Shown: positions 47,190-57,437 of the stretch, piece by piece
Layout of the letters: every line of letters starts with the position of its first letter
Numbering within the stretch: position 1 is the first letter of the stretch
NCBI RefSeq assembly: GCF_000226955.1
Contig: NZ_AGFU01000023.1
Location: 1 to 64,000 of the forward strand
Reading direction: 5' to 3'
Source of the DNA: Sphingomonas elodea ATCC 31461
GTDB lineage: Bacteria; Pseudomonadota; Alphaproteobacteria; Sphingomonadales; Sphingomonadaceae
Length of the DNA stretch: 64,000 bases
The notes under the pieces: generated by a model
The model's database searches: none
What the model was told of the DNA's origin: nothing
The model's input: only the letters and a program-made list of their open reading frames with translations
Made by a program: the position numbers and the translations under genes

Positions 47190-48631
47190 TCGGCTGGGCG
47201 ATGCGGCGGCTGCCGCCGGGCGGGCTCGCCTGGCTGACGCTCCACGAGCTGCGCGGCAATCTGCGCGCGGCCGGCGGGGGCCGGACACGATGGATCGTAG
47301 GCGGGCTGGTGCTGCTCGGCTATACCGGTCTCGGCATCTTCTTCAGCACGATGCTTGCCGATACCCCCATCCGGGGCGGGCCGATCGCCTGGCTGGCGGT
47401 GCTGACCGCGAGCCTGCTGCTGTTCACCTTCATGATCACCCAGTCGCTGCTCGCCGCGCAGCGCACGCTGTACGAGGCGGGCGATCTCGACCTGCTCTTT
47501 TCCGCCCCGCTCGATCCGCGCACGGTGGTCTCGGCCAAATTGCTCGGCATCGCCGGCGGGGTGATGCTCACCTTCTCGCTGTTCCTGCTGCCGATCCTGG
47601 TGCCGGTGGCGGCATTCGGCCATCCCGGCCTGCTCGGCGCGGTGGCGCTGCTGGTGGCGCTGGCGCTCACCGCGGCCTGTATCGGCCTGGGGGTGACGCT
47701 GGCGCTGGCCCGCACCGCCGGTCCGCGCGCGGCGCGTACGGTAGGGCAGATCCTCGCGGCACTGGCGGGCGCCAGCTTCTTCCTGGTCACCCAGATCTTC
47801 AACCAGGAGCACGAGAATCGCCAGTCCGGGCTGTCACTGCTGTTCGAGACGATGCGCACGCGCGGCTATGGCAACGGGGCGATCGGCAGCCTGCCTGGGC
47901 GAGCCGCCTTTGGCGAGCCGCTGGCGATCCTGCTGCTGTTCGGCGGCGCGGCGCTGCTGTTCGCGCTCACCGGCTGGGCGATGCGCCATCTGTTCCTCCA
48001 GAGCTACCGCGCCGGGGGCACGCGCCCGGCATCGAAGCGCGCTGCCAAGGGCGGGATCGCCCGGCACTTCCAGCAGGGGCTGTTCGCGACGATCTTCGCC
48101 AAGGAGCTGCGGCTGCTGCTGCGCGATCCGGCACTGGTCTTCCAGATGCTGCTGCGGATCGTCTATCTCGCCCCGATCCTGCTGGTCGCGTTTCGCGACG
48201 GGCGCGCGCTGCCGCTGGCGCCGACGCTGGCCTTCACCAGCGTGGTGATCGCCGGGCAGCTGGTGTCGAGCCTCGCCTGGCTTGCCGCCTCGGCCGAGGA
48301 CGCGCCGGACCTGCTGAAGGTCGCGCCCGTCGCCAAGGACGATCTCGATTTCGCCAAGCTGCTCGCGGCGATGGCGCTGGCCGCGCCGCTCGGCCTGCTC
48401 CTGCCGATCGCGATCGCCTTCCAGACGATCCTCGGCGCCCTGGTGGCGCTGGTCTTCACCGCCGGGGCGGGGGCCGCGGTCGGCTATCTCGAAGTCGCCC
48501 ACGCCCAGCCGGCGCCCCGCTCGACTTTCCAGCGGCGCCAGAGGGGCGGGGGCATCGTCCGCAACCTGTTCGAATTCCTTATCGCGCTGATCCTTGGGCT
48601 CGTCGCCGGGGTGCTCGTCTATCTCGTCTGA
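47186..48631 (+). CDS. ABC exporter permease
   Basis: The 481-residue inner-membrane protein has about twelve hydrophobic segments, including a long cytoplasmic loop around 270-300 (YRAGGTRPASKRAAKGG). LDLLFSAPLDPRTVVSAKLLG matches the ABC-2-like permeases paired with CcmA-type ATPases. Coupled to the ATPase by ATGA overlap. The substrate is not evident; no resistance or biosynthesis genes are adjacent. Confidence 0.82.
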
Positions 48632-48668
48632 CCCCCGCGACGGGTGAGTGCTCGGCGATGAAATAATG

Positions 48669-48678
48669 CAATCGATTG
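48669..48678. promoter_or_regulatory. LacI operator CAATCGATTG upstream of the sucrose operon
   Basis: A perfect 10-bp palindrome, 71 bp before the transporter start. The same decamer occurs twice at 52322-52354 beside the lacI gene of this locus. Exactly 23 bp after it, CAAT begins again at 48692 (a degenerate second site), echoing the 23-bp pairing elsewhere. Confidence 0.75.
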
Positions 48679-48748
48679 TTGCCCTCTGACGCAATTGCCC
48701 GCATAAGAGGCATAAGAGAGCAGAATCTGCCGGCGGAGAGGTGCGACG

Positions 48749-50065
48749 ATGAACATGGGAAGCGGCAAGCCGCATCTGCCCTTATGGCGCATCCTGGAGA
48801 TGAACCTCGGGTTCCTTGGCCTGCAGTTCAGCTTCGGTCTGCAACAGGGCAACATGGCGCCGATCTATTCCTATCTCGGCGCGTCCGAGGCTTCGATCCC
48901 GCTGCTCCAGCTGGCCGGGCCGATGACCGGGCTGCTCGTCCAGCCGATCATCGGCGCGATGAGCGACCGGACCGAGAGCCGCTGGGGCCGGCGCACGCCC
49001 TATTTCCTCATCGGCGCGGTGATGTGCGCGCTGGGCCTGTTCTTCATGCCGCTCAGCAGCTCGATCCTGATGGCGGTATCGCTGATGTGGCTGCTCGATG
49101 CGGGCAACAACATCACGATGGAGCCGTACCGCGCCTATGTGTCGGACCGGCTCGACAGCCGCCAGCATGGGCTCGGCTTCCTCACCCAGAGCGCGTTCAC
49201 GGGTCTGGCGCAGATGCTCGCCTTCCTCACGCCCTCGCTGCTCGTCTGGGCCGGCATGAATCGCGACTGGGTGGATGCGCACAACATCCCCTATACCGCG
49301 CGCGTCGCCTTCATGGTGGGCGCGGCGCTGTCGCTGGGGACGATCCTGTGGTCGGTGCTGCGGGTGCCGGAGCTGCCGCTGACCGATGCCGAGCGCGCGC
49401 ATATCCGCGCCCAGCCCAAGTCGGCGCTCGCCACGCTGCGGGAAATCTGGAGCGCGATCCGCGCCATGCCGCTGGCCATGCGCAAGCTCGCGCTGATGAG
49501 CCTGTTCCAGTGGTACGCGATGGCGGCCTACTGGTATTATGTGATCTACGCGATCGGCCGCTCGGTCTACGGCACCGTCGATCCTGCCTCGGACGGCTTC
49601 CGCGCCGCCGTGCTCACCAATGGCGAGATCGCCGCCTTCTACAACGCCGTCGCCTTCGTCGCCGCCTTCGCCATGGTGCCGATCGCCCGCCGCCTGGGCG
49701 CGGCGAGCCTCCACGCGCTCTGCCTGGTGCTGGCCGGCATCGGCATGCTCTGGCTGCCGCATGTCGAGGACAAGGCGATGCTGTTCGTCCCCGCGATCGG
49801 CGTGGGGCTCGGCTGGGCGAGCATCATGGGAAATCCCTATGTGATCCTCGCGGGCTCGATCCCGCCCGAGCGCACCGGCGTGTACATGGGCATCTTCAAC
49901 ATGATGATCGTGATCCCGATGCTGCTGCTCTCGGTCACGCTGCCTTTCTATTACGGGCCGCTGATGGGCAGCGATCCGCGCCATGTGCTCACCTTGTGCG
50001 GCGTGCTGATGTTCTGCGCCGCGGCGGCGGTGTTCACCGCCCGCGAACGCACGCCGGCCGCATGA
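48749..50065 (+). CDS. MFS sugar transporter, probably sucrose/disaccharide
   Basis: The 438-residue protein has about twelve membrane helices and resembles SLC45-like/GPH-like disaccharide transporters: [38 protein letters not shown] with the MFS loop 2-3 motif, and [17 protein letters not shown]. It is coupled (ATGA) to a GH68 gene and preceded by a LacI-type operator, so sucrose is the probable cargo. A Met four residues in (GKPHLPL follows) is a minor start alternative. Confidence 0.87.
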   Translation: MNMGSGKPHLPLWRILEMNLGFLGLQFSFGLQQGNMAPIYSYLGASEASIPLLQLAGPMTGLLVQPIIGAMSDRTESRWGRRTPYFLIGAVMCALGLFFMPLSSSILMAVSLMWLLDAGNNITMEPYRAYVSDRLDSRQHGLGFLTQSAFTGLAQMLAFLTPSLLVWAGMNRDWVDAHNIPYTARVAFMVGAALSLGTILWSVLRVPELPLTDAERAHIRAQPKSALATLREIWSAIRAMPLAMRKLALMSLFQWYAMAAYWYYVIYAIGRSVYGTVDPASDGFRAAVLTNGEIAAFYNAVAFVAAFAMVPIARRLGAASLHALCLVLAGIGMLWLPHVEDKAMLFVPAIGVGLGWASIMGNPYVILAGSIPPERTGVYMGIFNMMIVIPMLLLSVTLPFYYGPLMGSDPRHVLTLCGVLMFCAAAAVFTARERTPAA

Positions 50066-51240
50066 GCCGTCCTTCCCTTCCATCCGAGAGGTTTTCCGTG
50101 ACGTCTGACGCCCCCGCCGCGACCTGCGCTTCCTGGACCCGCGAGGCCGTCGCCGGAATCGCGACCCAGCCGGGCGCCGCCCTGCCGGTGCTGGCACCGG
50201 ACCGGACGCCGGTGATCCCGGACATGGACGTGTGGGACATGTGGCAGATCGCCGATGCCGCCGGCGCGACCGTGATCCGCGGCGGCCGCAGCTGGTGGTT
50301 CTTCCTCGCCGCGCCGCAGTTCGCCGATCCCGAGGCGCGGCATGACGTCGCCCGTATCTGGCTGACCAGCCACGGCGCCGATGGCTGGCGCGCGCACGGC
50401 CCTGCCTTCCCCGAGGGCTTCACGCCGGGATCGCGCGAATGGTCCGGCTCCGCCGTGCTCGGCGCGGACGGGGAGACGCTGACCCAGTATTTCACCGCCG
50501 CCGGCCGGCGCGGACAGCCGACCACCTTCGAGCAGCGGCTGTTCGTCACCACCGGCCGTTTCCTGCTCGACGGGGACGATGCCCGGCTCGAGGGGTGGAG
50601 CTCGCCCGAGGAGTTCGTCGCGGCCGACGGCGCCTGCTATGCGGTCGCCGACGAGGCGATCGCGCCCGCGCACGGCATCAAGGGCTTTCGCGATCCGGGC
50701 TATTTCCGCGATCCGGCGGACGGGCGCGAGCATATCCTGTTCACCGCCAATGCCGGCTGGAACCAGGGTCCCGTGAACGGTGTGATCGGCATCGCCACCC
50801 GGGTGGGCGGGCGCTGGCAGCTCGGCACTCCGCTGCTCGATGCAAGCGGCGTGAACAGCGAGCTGGAGCGGCCCCATATCGTGGTGCAGGGCGGCCGCTA
50901 TTATCTGTTCTGGTCTACCCAGGCCCGGCGCTTTGCGGCGGGCATCACGGCGCCCACCGGCCTTTACGGGATGGTGGCGGAAACGCTCGCCGGCCCGTGG
51001 CGACCGCTCAACGGCACCGGCTTCGTCGCCGGCAACCCGCCCGCCGAGCCGGCCCAGGCCTATTGCTGGTGGGTGACCGGCGAGGGCGAGGTGCTGAGCT
51101 TCGTCGACTATGCCGGGCTGGGCGCGGCGGGCGCGGGTGCGATCGCCGATGCGGAAGGCCGCCGGCGCCAGTTCGGCGGCGTGCCGGCACCATTCTTCGC
51201 GCTGCGCTTCGACGGCGACCGGGTGACGATCGCCGCCTGA
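50062..51240 (+). CDS. GH68 fructan enzyme (levansucrase/beta-fructofuranosidase family)
   Basis: The 392-residue protein shows the GH68 pattern: nucleophile Asp59 in DVWDMW, EWSGSA near 126-131, transition-state stabiliser Asp211 in GFRDPGY, NGVIGIA near 239-245, and acid/base Glu269 in SELERPHIV. Family members cleave sucrose and transfer or hydrolyse fructosyl. No signal peptide is seen, and it is coupled to a sucrose-type transporter, so intracellular sucrose cleavage is more likely than levan export. The start may be GTG 50098, which has GAGAGG 6 nt upstream, instead of the overlapping ATG at 50062. Confidence 0.9.
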   Translation: MSRPSLPSERFSVTSDAPAATCASWTREAVAGIATQPGAALPVLAPDRTPVIPDMDVWDMWQIADAAGATVIRGGRSWWFFLAAPQFADPEARHDVARIWLTSHGADGWRAHGPAFPEGFTPGSREWSGSAVLGADGETLTQYFTAAGRRGQPTTFEQRLFVTTGRFLLDGDDARLEGWSSPEEFVAADGACYAVADEAIAPAHGIKGFRDPGYFRDPADGREHILFTANAGWNQGPVNGVIGIATRVGGRWQLGTPLLDASGVNSELERPHIVVQGGRYYLFWSTQARRFAAGITAPTGLYGMVAETLAGPWRPLNGTGFVAGNPPAEPAQAYCWWVTGEGEVLSFVDYAGLGAAGAGAIADAEGRRRQFGGVPAPFFALRFDGDRVTIAA

Positions 51241-51249
51241 TGCGTTCGC

Positions 51250-52272
51250 TCAGGCGGAATCGCGGATGACGAGCTCCGGCGGCATCACCATGGAGGGCGC
51301 ATCCCGGCCGCCGATGCGGGCGAACAGCGCATCGACCATCGCGCGGGCGCCCGTCGCAATGTCCTGCTTCACCGTGGTCAGCCGCGGCACCGTCTGGAGC
51401 GCCAGCGGCAGATCGTCATAGCCCACCACCGGCACGTCGCCCGGTACGCTCATGCCCTGGTCGGCGAGCACGCGCAGCGTGGTCATCGCCAGCACGTCCG
51501 AGCCGGCGACGATGCCGTCGATCCGGTCGATATGGCGGGCCATGTGCGCGGCGATCTCCTGTTCCATCATGTCCGAGGCGAGATGCGCGTCGAGCTGGAG
51601 CGGCGCGGGCAGGCCGGCCGCTTCCACCGCCGCCCGGACGCCGGCATAGCGGGCGTGGATTTCGGGCGCGCGCAATTCGCCCAGAAACGCGATGCGCCGC
51701 ACGCCGCGGGCGATCAGATGCTCGGCCGCGAGCTTCCCCCCGGCGATATTCTCGGTGCCGATGGCGCAATGGACCTGGCCCGGCAGCACGCTGCCCCAGG
51801 CGACGAGCGGGCGATAGCGCCGGGCGACCCGCTCGATCGCCTCCATCTGGTCGGACTGGCCGATCAGCAGCACGCCGTCGAGCATGCCGGAATCGACGAT
51901 CCGCTCCAGCCAGTCGGCAGCATCGGGGATGACGCGCGAGAGCATCAGGTCATAGCCGTTCTCGGTCAGCGCATCGGCGAGATGGCCAAGCAGCGTCATG
52001 AAGAACGGGTCCGAGAGATGCTGCCGCCGCTCGTGCCCGAGCGGCACGACCACGCCGATCACGCCGGTCCGCTGTGTCCGCAGCCGGCTCGCCATCTGGT
52101 TGGGACGAAAGCCGTGCTCCGCGGCGAGCGCCTGGATGCGGCGACGCGTTTCGGGGTTCACCAGCGACTTGTCGGCGAGCGCGCGGGAGACGGTGCCGGC
52201 GGAGACGCCGGCCAGCCGTGCGAGATCGGCGAGCGTGCGGACAGGGCGATCGAAAGGCTGGGCGTCGGTCAC
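51250..52272 (-). CDS. LacI-family repressor of the sucrose/fructan locus
   Basis: The 340-residue regulator has the HTH at about 13-35 (TLADLARLAGVSAGTVSRAL), the hinge region (HGFRPNQMASRLRTQR) and a sugar-binding domain with GVLLIGQSD and VPVVGYDDLPLA. The GTG at 52272 has GGGAG just upstream; the longer frame contains no useful homology. It is convergent to the GH68 gene (9-bp gap) and divergent from the TBDR gene, with paired CAATCGATTG operators between. Likely effectors are sucrose, fructose or a phosphate of either. Confidence 0.9.
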   Translation of the reverse strand: MTDAQPFDRPVRTLADLARLAGVSAGTVSRALADKSLVNPETRRRIQALAAEHGFRPNQMASRLRTQRTGVIGVVVPLGHERRQHLSDPFFMTLLGHLADALTENGYDLMLSRVIPDAADWLERIVDSGMLDGVLLIGQSDQMEAIERVARRYRPLVAWGSVLPGQVHCAIGTENIAGGKLAAEHLIARGVRRIAFLGELRAPEIHARYAGVRAAVEAAGLPAPLQLDAHLASDMMEQEIAAHMARHIDRIDGIVAGSDVLAMTTLRVLADQGMSVPGDVPVVGYDDLPLALQTVPRLTTVKQDIATGARAMVDALFARIGGRDAPSMVMPPELVIRDSA

Positions 52273-52321
52273 ACTCCCGCTTCTGACCCGTACAAACCCG
52301 GAGGGCAAGCGGATGCGGATG

Positions 52322-52354
52322 CAATCGATTGTGATTTCTTGTTGCAATCGATTG
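52322..52354. promoter_or_regulatory. Paired LacI operators (two CAATCGATTG, 23 bp apart)
   Basis: Identical palindromes CAATCGATTG at 52322-52331 and 52345-52354 lie 50 bp from the lacI start and 70 bp from the TBDR start. The second overlaps TTGCAA (52342-52347), a possible -35, with GATATAT (52361-52367) as AT-rich -10 material. They should control both divergent genes. Confidence 0.8.
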
Positions 52355-52423
52355 TCGTGTGATATATCCCGAAGAATGAAGGCGCCCCCGTGAGAGGGGC
52401 CGCCACCAATCCGGGAGAGGTTC

Positions 52424-54976
52424 ATGGCACGTCGCCATTTGCGTTCGCTGGTTTCTCTGCATGCCGTCGCGCTGGCGACGCTGGGCGCGGGCAGCGCCTT
52501 CGCCCAGGAGACGCCGCCGCCGCCGCCGCCCGCCGACAGCGCCGAGGCGCAGCAGGGCAGCTTCCTCGACGAGATCGTCGTCACCGCCGTTCCGACCAGC
52601 CGCAGCAAGATGCAGAGCTCGGTCTCGGTCACCGACATTTCCGCCGAATCGGTGCAGAACCTCGCGCCGCGTTCCGAAGCCGAAGTCTTCCGCCTGATCC
52701 CCGGCATCCGCGCCGAATCGACGGCGGGCCCGGGCGGCAACTCGAACATCACCGTGCGCGGCCTGCCGCTCGCCTCGGGCGGCTCCAAATATGTCCAGCT
52801 GCAGGAAGACGGCGTGCCCGTCGTCGAGTTCGGCGACATCGCCTTCGGCAACAACGACTATTGGACCCGCTACGACCTGACCGTCGATCGCGTCCAGGCG
52901 ATCCGCGGCGGCTCGGCCTCCACCTTCGCCAGCCAGGCGCCGGGTGCGGTGATCAACTATGTCTCCAAGACCGGCGAGACCGCCGGCGGCGAGGTGCGCG
53001 CCACCACCGGCCTCGGCTATAACGAGAGCCGGCTCGACTTCAACGTCGGCGGCCCGATCACGTCGACGCTGCGTGCCAATGTCGGCGGCTTCTACCGCAC
53101 CGGCGACGGCCCGCGCGACACGCCGTGGCGTGCGCTGCAGGGCTATCAGATCAAGGGCAACGTCACCCAGAGCTTCGATGCCGATCGCGGCTATGTCCGC
53201 CTGCTGTTCAAGGTGCTGGACGATCGCGCGCCGACCTATACCGCATCGCCGATGCAGGTGCAGGTGCAGGGCAACAAGATCACCGGCTACAGCGCGCTGC
53301 CCGGCTTCGACGCCCGCTCGGACACCAATTTCTCCAACCTCAACCGCTTCTTCACCACGGTGAACCCGGACGGGTCGACCAAGATCGGCGACAATGCCGA
53401 TGGCATCCATGTGAAGTCGCGCAGCGTCGGCGCCCAGTTCCACTGGGGCACCGGCGCGTTCGAGATCGACGACAAGTTCGCCTATAGCTGGAACAGCGGC
53501 AAATTCTCCGCGCCGTTCTTCGGCAGCCTCACCAATGTGGCGGGCCTGACCACCGGCGCGGGCGCCTACTCGATCGCCGCCGGCGGCACCACCTATACGG
53601 CGGCCCGCGCGGTCTATGCCAACGGCCCTCGTGCCGGGCAGACCGTGGCCGGCGCCACCGTCGTCAACCAGAATCCCAATCTCTATACCGACATGACCGG
53701 CATGGACCATTGGGCGAACGACCTGGGCGTCACCGGCAAGTTCGACCTGGGCACCGGCAAGGTCACCGCGCGCGCCGGCTGGTACCATTCGCGCCAGCAG
53801 ATCGCGATGAACTGGCACTGGAACGCCAGCCTCACCGAAGCGGTGCCCGGCGGCGCCCTGATCGACCTGTACAGCGCGAACGGCACGCGGCTCACCGATG
53901 CCGGCCTCACCGGCTACAACAACATGTGGGGCGGCACGAGCCGCGAGTACGACCTGCACTACACCACCGATGCGCCCTATCTGTCGCTCAACTATGCCGA
54001 TGACGCGCTGGATCTCGACGGCAGCGTGCGCTTCGACAACATGAAAGGCGGCGGCACCTTCTTCCCCACCGGCGCCCGCACCAGCCGCGACATCAACCGC
54101 GACGGCACGCTGAGCGTCGCCGAGCAGAATGTCTATCTGACCAATTTCGCCGGGGCCCAGCCGATCGACTACAAGGTCGATTATACCAGCTGGTCGTTCG
54201 GCGGAAACTATCGCTTCACGCCCAGCACCAGCGCGTTCGTCCGCGTCTCGCGCGGCAACCGCGCCAATGCCGACCGCGTCGTCTCGGACTTCGCCGGCGC
54301 CTTCACCGCGACGGGGCAGCTCACCTCGATCGGCCAGGCGGTGGTGGTCAATCCGGTCACCCAGCAGGAATTCGGCGTCAAGCAGCGCGGGCGGCTGGCA
54401 GGCGGCAATTACGGCCTGTTCGTCACCGGCTTCCGCAGCCAGGCGACGGAGTATAATTTCGACCTGACCACCCAGCGCCAGACCTTCCAGCGGTACAAGA
54501 CCTGGGGCATCGAACTCGAATCGCAGTACACCAATGGCGGCTTCTCGCTGCTCGCCAATGTGGTCTACACCCATTCGCGGATCGCCGAGGACCTGATCAG
54601 CGGCAATGCCGGCAAGACGCCGCGCGCCACGCCGGACCTGATGTACACGATCGCGCCGACCTATGATTTCGGCAAGGCGGCGATCGGCTTCACCCTGATC
54701 GGCCAGACCGACAGCTATCCGCAGGACGACAATCTGCTGAAGCAGAAGGGCTCGAACATCGTTAGCGCGTTCGTGCGGGTGCGCCCGCTCGAACGGCTGG
54801 AGGTGTCGCTCAACGCCAACAACCTGTTTAACGCCTGGGATCAGGCCGGGCGGCTCGACCAGGGCAGCGTGGCCGACCTCTCCGCGCTCGGGCGGCTGTA
54901 CGGCGTGCCCTATGCCGCGACCAACCGCGTCGGCCAGGGCCGCACGGTCTCGGTCTCGGCCGGCTATCGCTTCTAA
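52424..54976 (+). CDS. TonB-dependent receptor, sucrose/fructooligosaccharide locus
   Basis: The 850-residue receptor has a signal peptide ending AFAQ (about residue 28), a Pro-rich linker, a TonB-box-like DEIVVTAVP near 50, a plug (VFRLIPGIRAES, ITVRGLPLASGGSKYVQLQEDG) and a barrel ending SVSAGYRF. It lacks the GIRASL element of the other receptors and is a different subfamily, comparable to sucrose receptors of xanthomonads. Divergent from lacI with shared operators. A 14-bp hairpin separates it from the halogenase gene downstream. Confidence 0.92.
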   Translation: MARRHLRSLVSLHAVALATLGAGSAFAQETPPPPPPADSAEAQQGSFLDEIVVTAVPTSRSKMQSSVSVTDISAESVQNLAPRSEAEVFRLIPGIRAESTAGPGGNSNITVRGLPLASGGSKYVQLQEDGVPVVEFGDIAFGNNDYWTRYDLTVDRVQAIRGGSASTFASQAPGAVINYVSKTGETAGGEVRATTGLGYNESRLDFNVGGPITSTLRANVGGFYRTGDGPRDTPWRALQGYQIKGNVTQSFDADRGYVRLLFKVLDDRAPTYTASPMQVQVQGNKITGYSALPGFDARSDTNFSNLNRFFTTVNPDGSTKIGDNADGIHVKSRSVGAQFHWGTGAFEIDDKFAYSWNSGKFSAPFFGSLTNVAGLTTGAGAYSIAAGGTTYTAARAVYANGPRAGQTVAGATVVNQNPNLYTDMTGMDHWANDLGVTGKFDLGTGKVTARAGWYHSRQQIAMNWHWNASLTEAVPGGALIDLYSANGTRLTDAGLTGYNNMWGGTSREYDLHYTTDAPYLSLNYADDALDLDGSVRFDNMKGGGTFFPTGARTSRDINRDGTLSVAEQNVYLTNFAGAQPIDYKVDYTSWSFGGNYRFTPSTSAFVRVSRGNRANADRVVSDFAGAFTATGQLTSIGQAVVVNPVTQQEFGVKQRGRLAGGNYGLFVTGFRSQATEYNFDLTTQRQTFQRYKTWGIELESQYTNGGFSLLANVVYTHSRIAEDLISGNAGKTPRATPDLMYTIAPTYDFGKAAIGFTLIGQTDSYPQDDNLLKQKGSNIVSAFVRVRPLERLEVSLNANNLFNAWDQAGRLDQGSVADLSALGRLYGVPYAATNRVGQGRTVSVSAGYRF

Positions 54977-54992
54977 GGGGCGACCCTCGGAA

Positions 54993-55032
54993 CCCGGCGC
55001 GGCGGCATCCCCCCTTCCGCCGCCGCGCCGGG
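54993..55032 (+). terminator. Strong hairpin between TBDR and halogenase genes
   Basis: CCCGGCGCGGCGGC (54993-55006) pairs perfectly with GCCGCCGCGCCGGG (55019-55032), followed by CTTGCTTT. The T tract is interrupted, so termination may be partial, lowering halogenase expression relative to the receptor; it may also protect the receptor mRNA 3' end. Confidence 0.65.
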
Positions 55033-55051
55033 CTTGCTTTAAGGTACCGCG

Positions 55052-56572
55052 ATGACCGACGATCGCCGCATCCGCTGCATCCTGATCGCCGGCGGCGGCT
55101 CGGCGGGCTGGATGACGGCGGCAGCGCTGGCCAATGCGCTGGGGCGCGACGTGGCGATCACGCTGGTCGAATCGAGCGAGATCGGCACCGTCGGCGTCGG
55201 CGAGGCGACGATCCCGCCGATCCGGCTGTTCAACCGCACGCTCGGCATCGACGAGGCCGCGTTCGTGCGGCGCACCAAGGGCTCGTTCAAGCTCGGCATC
55301 GAGTTCGTCGACTGGGGACGGATCGGCGCGCGCTATTTCCACCCCTTCGGCCCCTTCGGCCGCGATTTCGACCTGGTGCCGCTGCACCAATATTGGCTGG
55401 ATGCGGCGGCCAGAGGCGGAGCGCCTGCGCTCGACGATCTCTCGATGGCCTGGGCGGCCGCCAAGCGCGGCCGCTTCTCGCCGCCGCTCCCCGATCCGCG
55501 CAGCGTCGGCTCCACCTTCGACTATGCCTATCATTTCGACGCGGGGCTCTATGCCGCGCTGCTGCGCGACTATGCCGAGGCGCGCGGCGTCATGCGGATC
55601 GACGCGCGGATCCAGGGTGCGGAGCGAGAAGGCGAGCGCGGCAACATCGCGGCAGTGGTTCTGGAGGACGGACAGCGGATCGCCGCCGATCTGTTCATCG
55701 ACTGCTCGGGCTTTCGCGGGCTGCTGATCGAGGAAACGCTCGGCACCGGCTATGTCGACTGGCGCCACTGGCTGCCCTGCGACCGGGCGATCGCGGTGCC
55801 GTGCGAGCGCGGCGACTTCACCCCCTATACCCGCTCCACCGCACGGCCTGCCGGCTGGCAGTGGCGCATCCCGCTCCAGCACCGCACCGGCAACGGCCAT
55901 GTCCATTGCAGCGCCTATATGGGCGAGGATGAAGCTACCGCGCTGCTGCTCGCCAATCTCGAGGGCGCGCCGCTCGCCGATCCGCGCACGCTGCGCTTCA
56001 CCACCGGTCACCGGCGGCGCTTCTGGAGCCACAATGTCGTCGCCATCGGGCTGTCGAGCGGCTTTCTCGAGCCGCTCGAATCGACCAGCCTGCACCTGAT
56101 CCAGGCGGGCATCTCGAAGCTGCTCGCGCTGTTCCCGACGCGCGACATGGATCCGCTGCTGGTCGACGAGTTCAACCGCATCTCGATCGCCGAGTTCGAG
56201 CGGATCCGCGATTTCCTGATCCTCCACTACAAGCTGACAACCCGGGACGATTCCGAACTGTGGCGCTACTGCGCGGCGATGCCGGTGCCCGACACGCTGC
56301 AGTGGAAGATCGACCATTTCCGCAGCGCCGGCCGGCTGGTGGCGCGCGAGTTCGACCTGTTCGCGGCCCCGTCCTGGCTGGCGGTACATATCGGGCAGGG
56401 CAACCGGCCGCAGGCGCGGGATCCGCTGCTGGCGGCGCGCGGCATCGACGGGCGGGCGCATCTCGCCAAGCTCGCCGACGCCATGGCCCGTGCCGCCGAA
56501 ACGATGCCGACTCACGCCGATTATGTCGCGGCCCTGTGCGGTGCGGGGGGCGAGTCGCGGCGGCTTGGCTGA
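55052..56572 (+). CDS. Flavin-dependent tryptophan-halogenase family protein
   Basis: The 506-residue flavoprotein has the FAD motif GGGSAGW (14-20), [10 protein letters not shown], the catalytic-Lys position Lys80 in GSFKLGI, the WxWxIP motif at 269-274 and Glu343/Ser344 in EPLESTS. All hallmarks of FADH2-dependent halogenases are present, so it could be active with a separate flavin reductase. The substrate is unknown; genes of this type recur beside sphingomonad/caulobacter TBDRs and may modify an imported molecule. It is the intact counterpart of the broken gene at 36787. Confidence 0.87.
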   Translation: MTDDRRIRCILIAGGGSAGWMTAAALANALGRDVAITLVESSEIGTVGVGEATIPPIRLFNRTLGIDEAAFVRRTKGSFKLGIEFVDWGRIGARYFHPFGPFGRDFDLVPLHQYWLDAAARGGAPALDDLSMAWAAAKRGRFSPPLPDPRSVGSTFDYAYHFDAGLYAALLRDYAEARGVMRIDARIQGAEREGERGNIAAVVLEDGQRIAADLFIDCSGFRGLLIEETLGTGYVDWRHWLPCDRAIAVPCERGDFTPYTRSTARPAGWQWRIPLQHRTGNGHVHCSAYMGEDEATALLLANLEGAPLADPRTLRFTTGHRRRFWSHNVVAIGLSSGFLEPLESTSLHLIQAGISKLLALFPTRDMDPLLVDEFNRISIAEFERIRDFLILHYKLTTRDDSELWRYCAAMPVPDTLQWKIDHFRSAGRLVAREFDLFAAPSWLAVHIGQGNRPQARDPLLAARGIDGRAHLAKLADAMARAAETMPTHADYVAALCGAGGESRRLG

Positions 56573-56850
56573 CGCATCCGGGTTCGCCGCCCGTGCCTCG
56601 GGCGGCGCCGGAATGCCTCGGGATTCTCTCTGTCCGTCCCGTCACGGGACAGTTCGCCGCCCCCGATTTTGACCTGTCCGGCGTTTGCTGCTAGCGGCCG
56701 CGCCTCGTTCAGCCCGCCATGATGTCGTCCGGAGCCGCCTGTCGGCGCGGATCACGCGTGGGGGCGAGACGTGGGGGTTACCCGGCGCATCTTCTCCTGC
56801 TTGCATTTCTTCGATGCGCAGGGCGCCCCCGCGCACAGAAGAATAGCTAG
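56573..56850. other. Intergenic region with two palindromes
   Basis: The 278 bp contain GCCGCCCG-tgcct-CGGGCGGC (56586-56606), an RNA hairpin without a T run after the halogenase gene, and a 15-bp palindrome GTCCCGT-C-ACGGGAC (56636-56650). No gene or clear promoter spacing is seen; TTGACC lies near 56670. Confidence 0.5.
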
Positions 56851-57384
56851 ATGATCAAGCGTCTCCCGATGGTTCTATGTCTGTTGCCGGTCATGCTCGG
56901 CGGAACGACGAGCATGAAACTATCCGCGGCAAGCCCCGCGCAGCCCGTGGCTTCCCCACCAGTACAGGACCAGTCGGTCGAGGCCCTCGCCGCCGCCCAG
57001 CCGGCGGCGGAAATGCCCGCACCCGAACCCAGTCCGCGCGACGTCGCCTGTGTCGCCAAGGTCATCATCCATGAAGCCGGCAACCAGCCGCTCAAGGGCC
57101 AGTTCGCGGTCGCCCAGGTGATCCGCGCCCGCATGGAAGACGGCCGCTTCGCCAAGAGCGCCTGCGCCGTCGTCAAGCAGCCCGGCCAGTTCTTCGATGT
57201 CGACGCCTATCATCCGGAGCGCGGCGACGATCGCTGGGACGGCGCGGTCGAGATCGCCAGGACGACGCTGAAGGGCGAGGGCGAGGACGTGGTGCCGGGC
57301 GCGCTGTTCTTCCACACCGCCGGCTATGACATGCCGAACCGCACCCGCGTCGCGCGGGTCGCCGGGCACGTCTTCTACCGCTGA
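56851..57384 (+). CDS. SleB-like cell-wall hydrolase
   Basis: The 177-residue protein has a hydrophobic N-terminus (signal peptide or anchor, about 1-28), a Pro/Ala-rich linker (30-62) and a compact domain of the Hydrolase_2/SleB family: catalytic Glu75 in VIIHEAGNQP, then GQFAVAQVIRARM, CAVVKQPGQFFDV and a late PGALFFHTA. This family includes lytic transglycosylase-like cortex and cell-wall hydrolases; in alphaproteobacteria it acts on periplasmic peptidoglycan. Monocistronic, convergent with the O-acetylation operon. Confidence 0.85.
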   Translation: MIKRLPMVLCLLPVMLGGTTSMKLSAASPAQPVASPPVQDQSVEALAAAQPAAEMPAPEPSPRDVACVAKVIIHEAGNQPLKGQFAVAQVIRARMEDGRFAKSACAVVKQPGQFFDVDAYHPERGDDRWDGAVEIARTTLKGEGEDVVPGALFFHTAGYDMPNRTRVARVAGHVFYR

Positions 57385-57437
57385 GAAACCGTTCGGAACT
57401 TCGCGGAAGAGCGCATTTCCGAGCAGGCGCTGACCGC

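Noticed and set aside
51950-56515. A 1521-residue minus-strand frame spanning TBDR and halogenase genes
   Set aside because: It covers two genes with complete motifs on the plus strand and has no recognisable domain of its own; high GC keeps such frames open.
56636-56650. The GTCCCGT-C-ACGGGAC palindrome as an attachment site or regulatory operator
   Set aside because: Seen once only, with no integrase, repeat copy or matching regulator nearby; recorded only as a palindrome.
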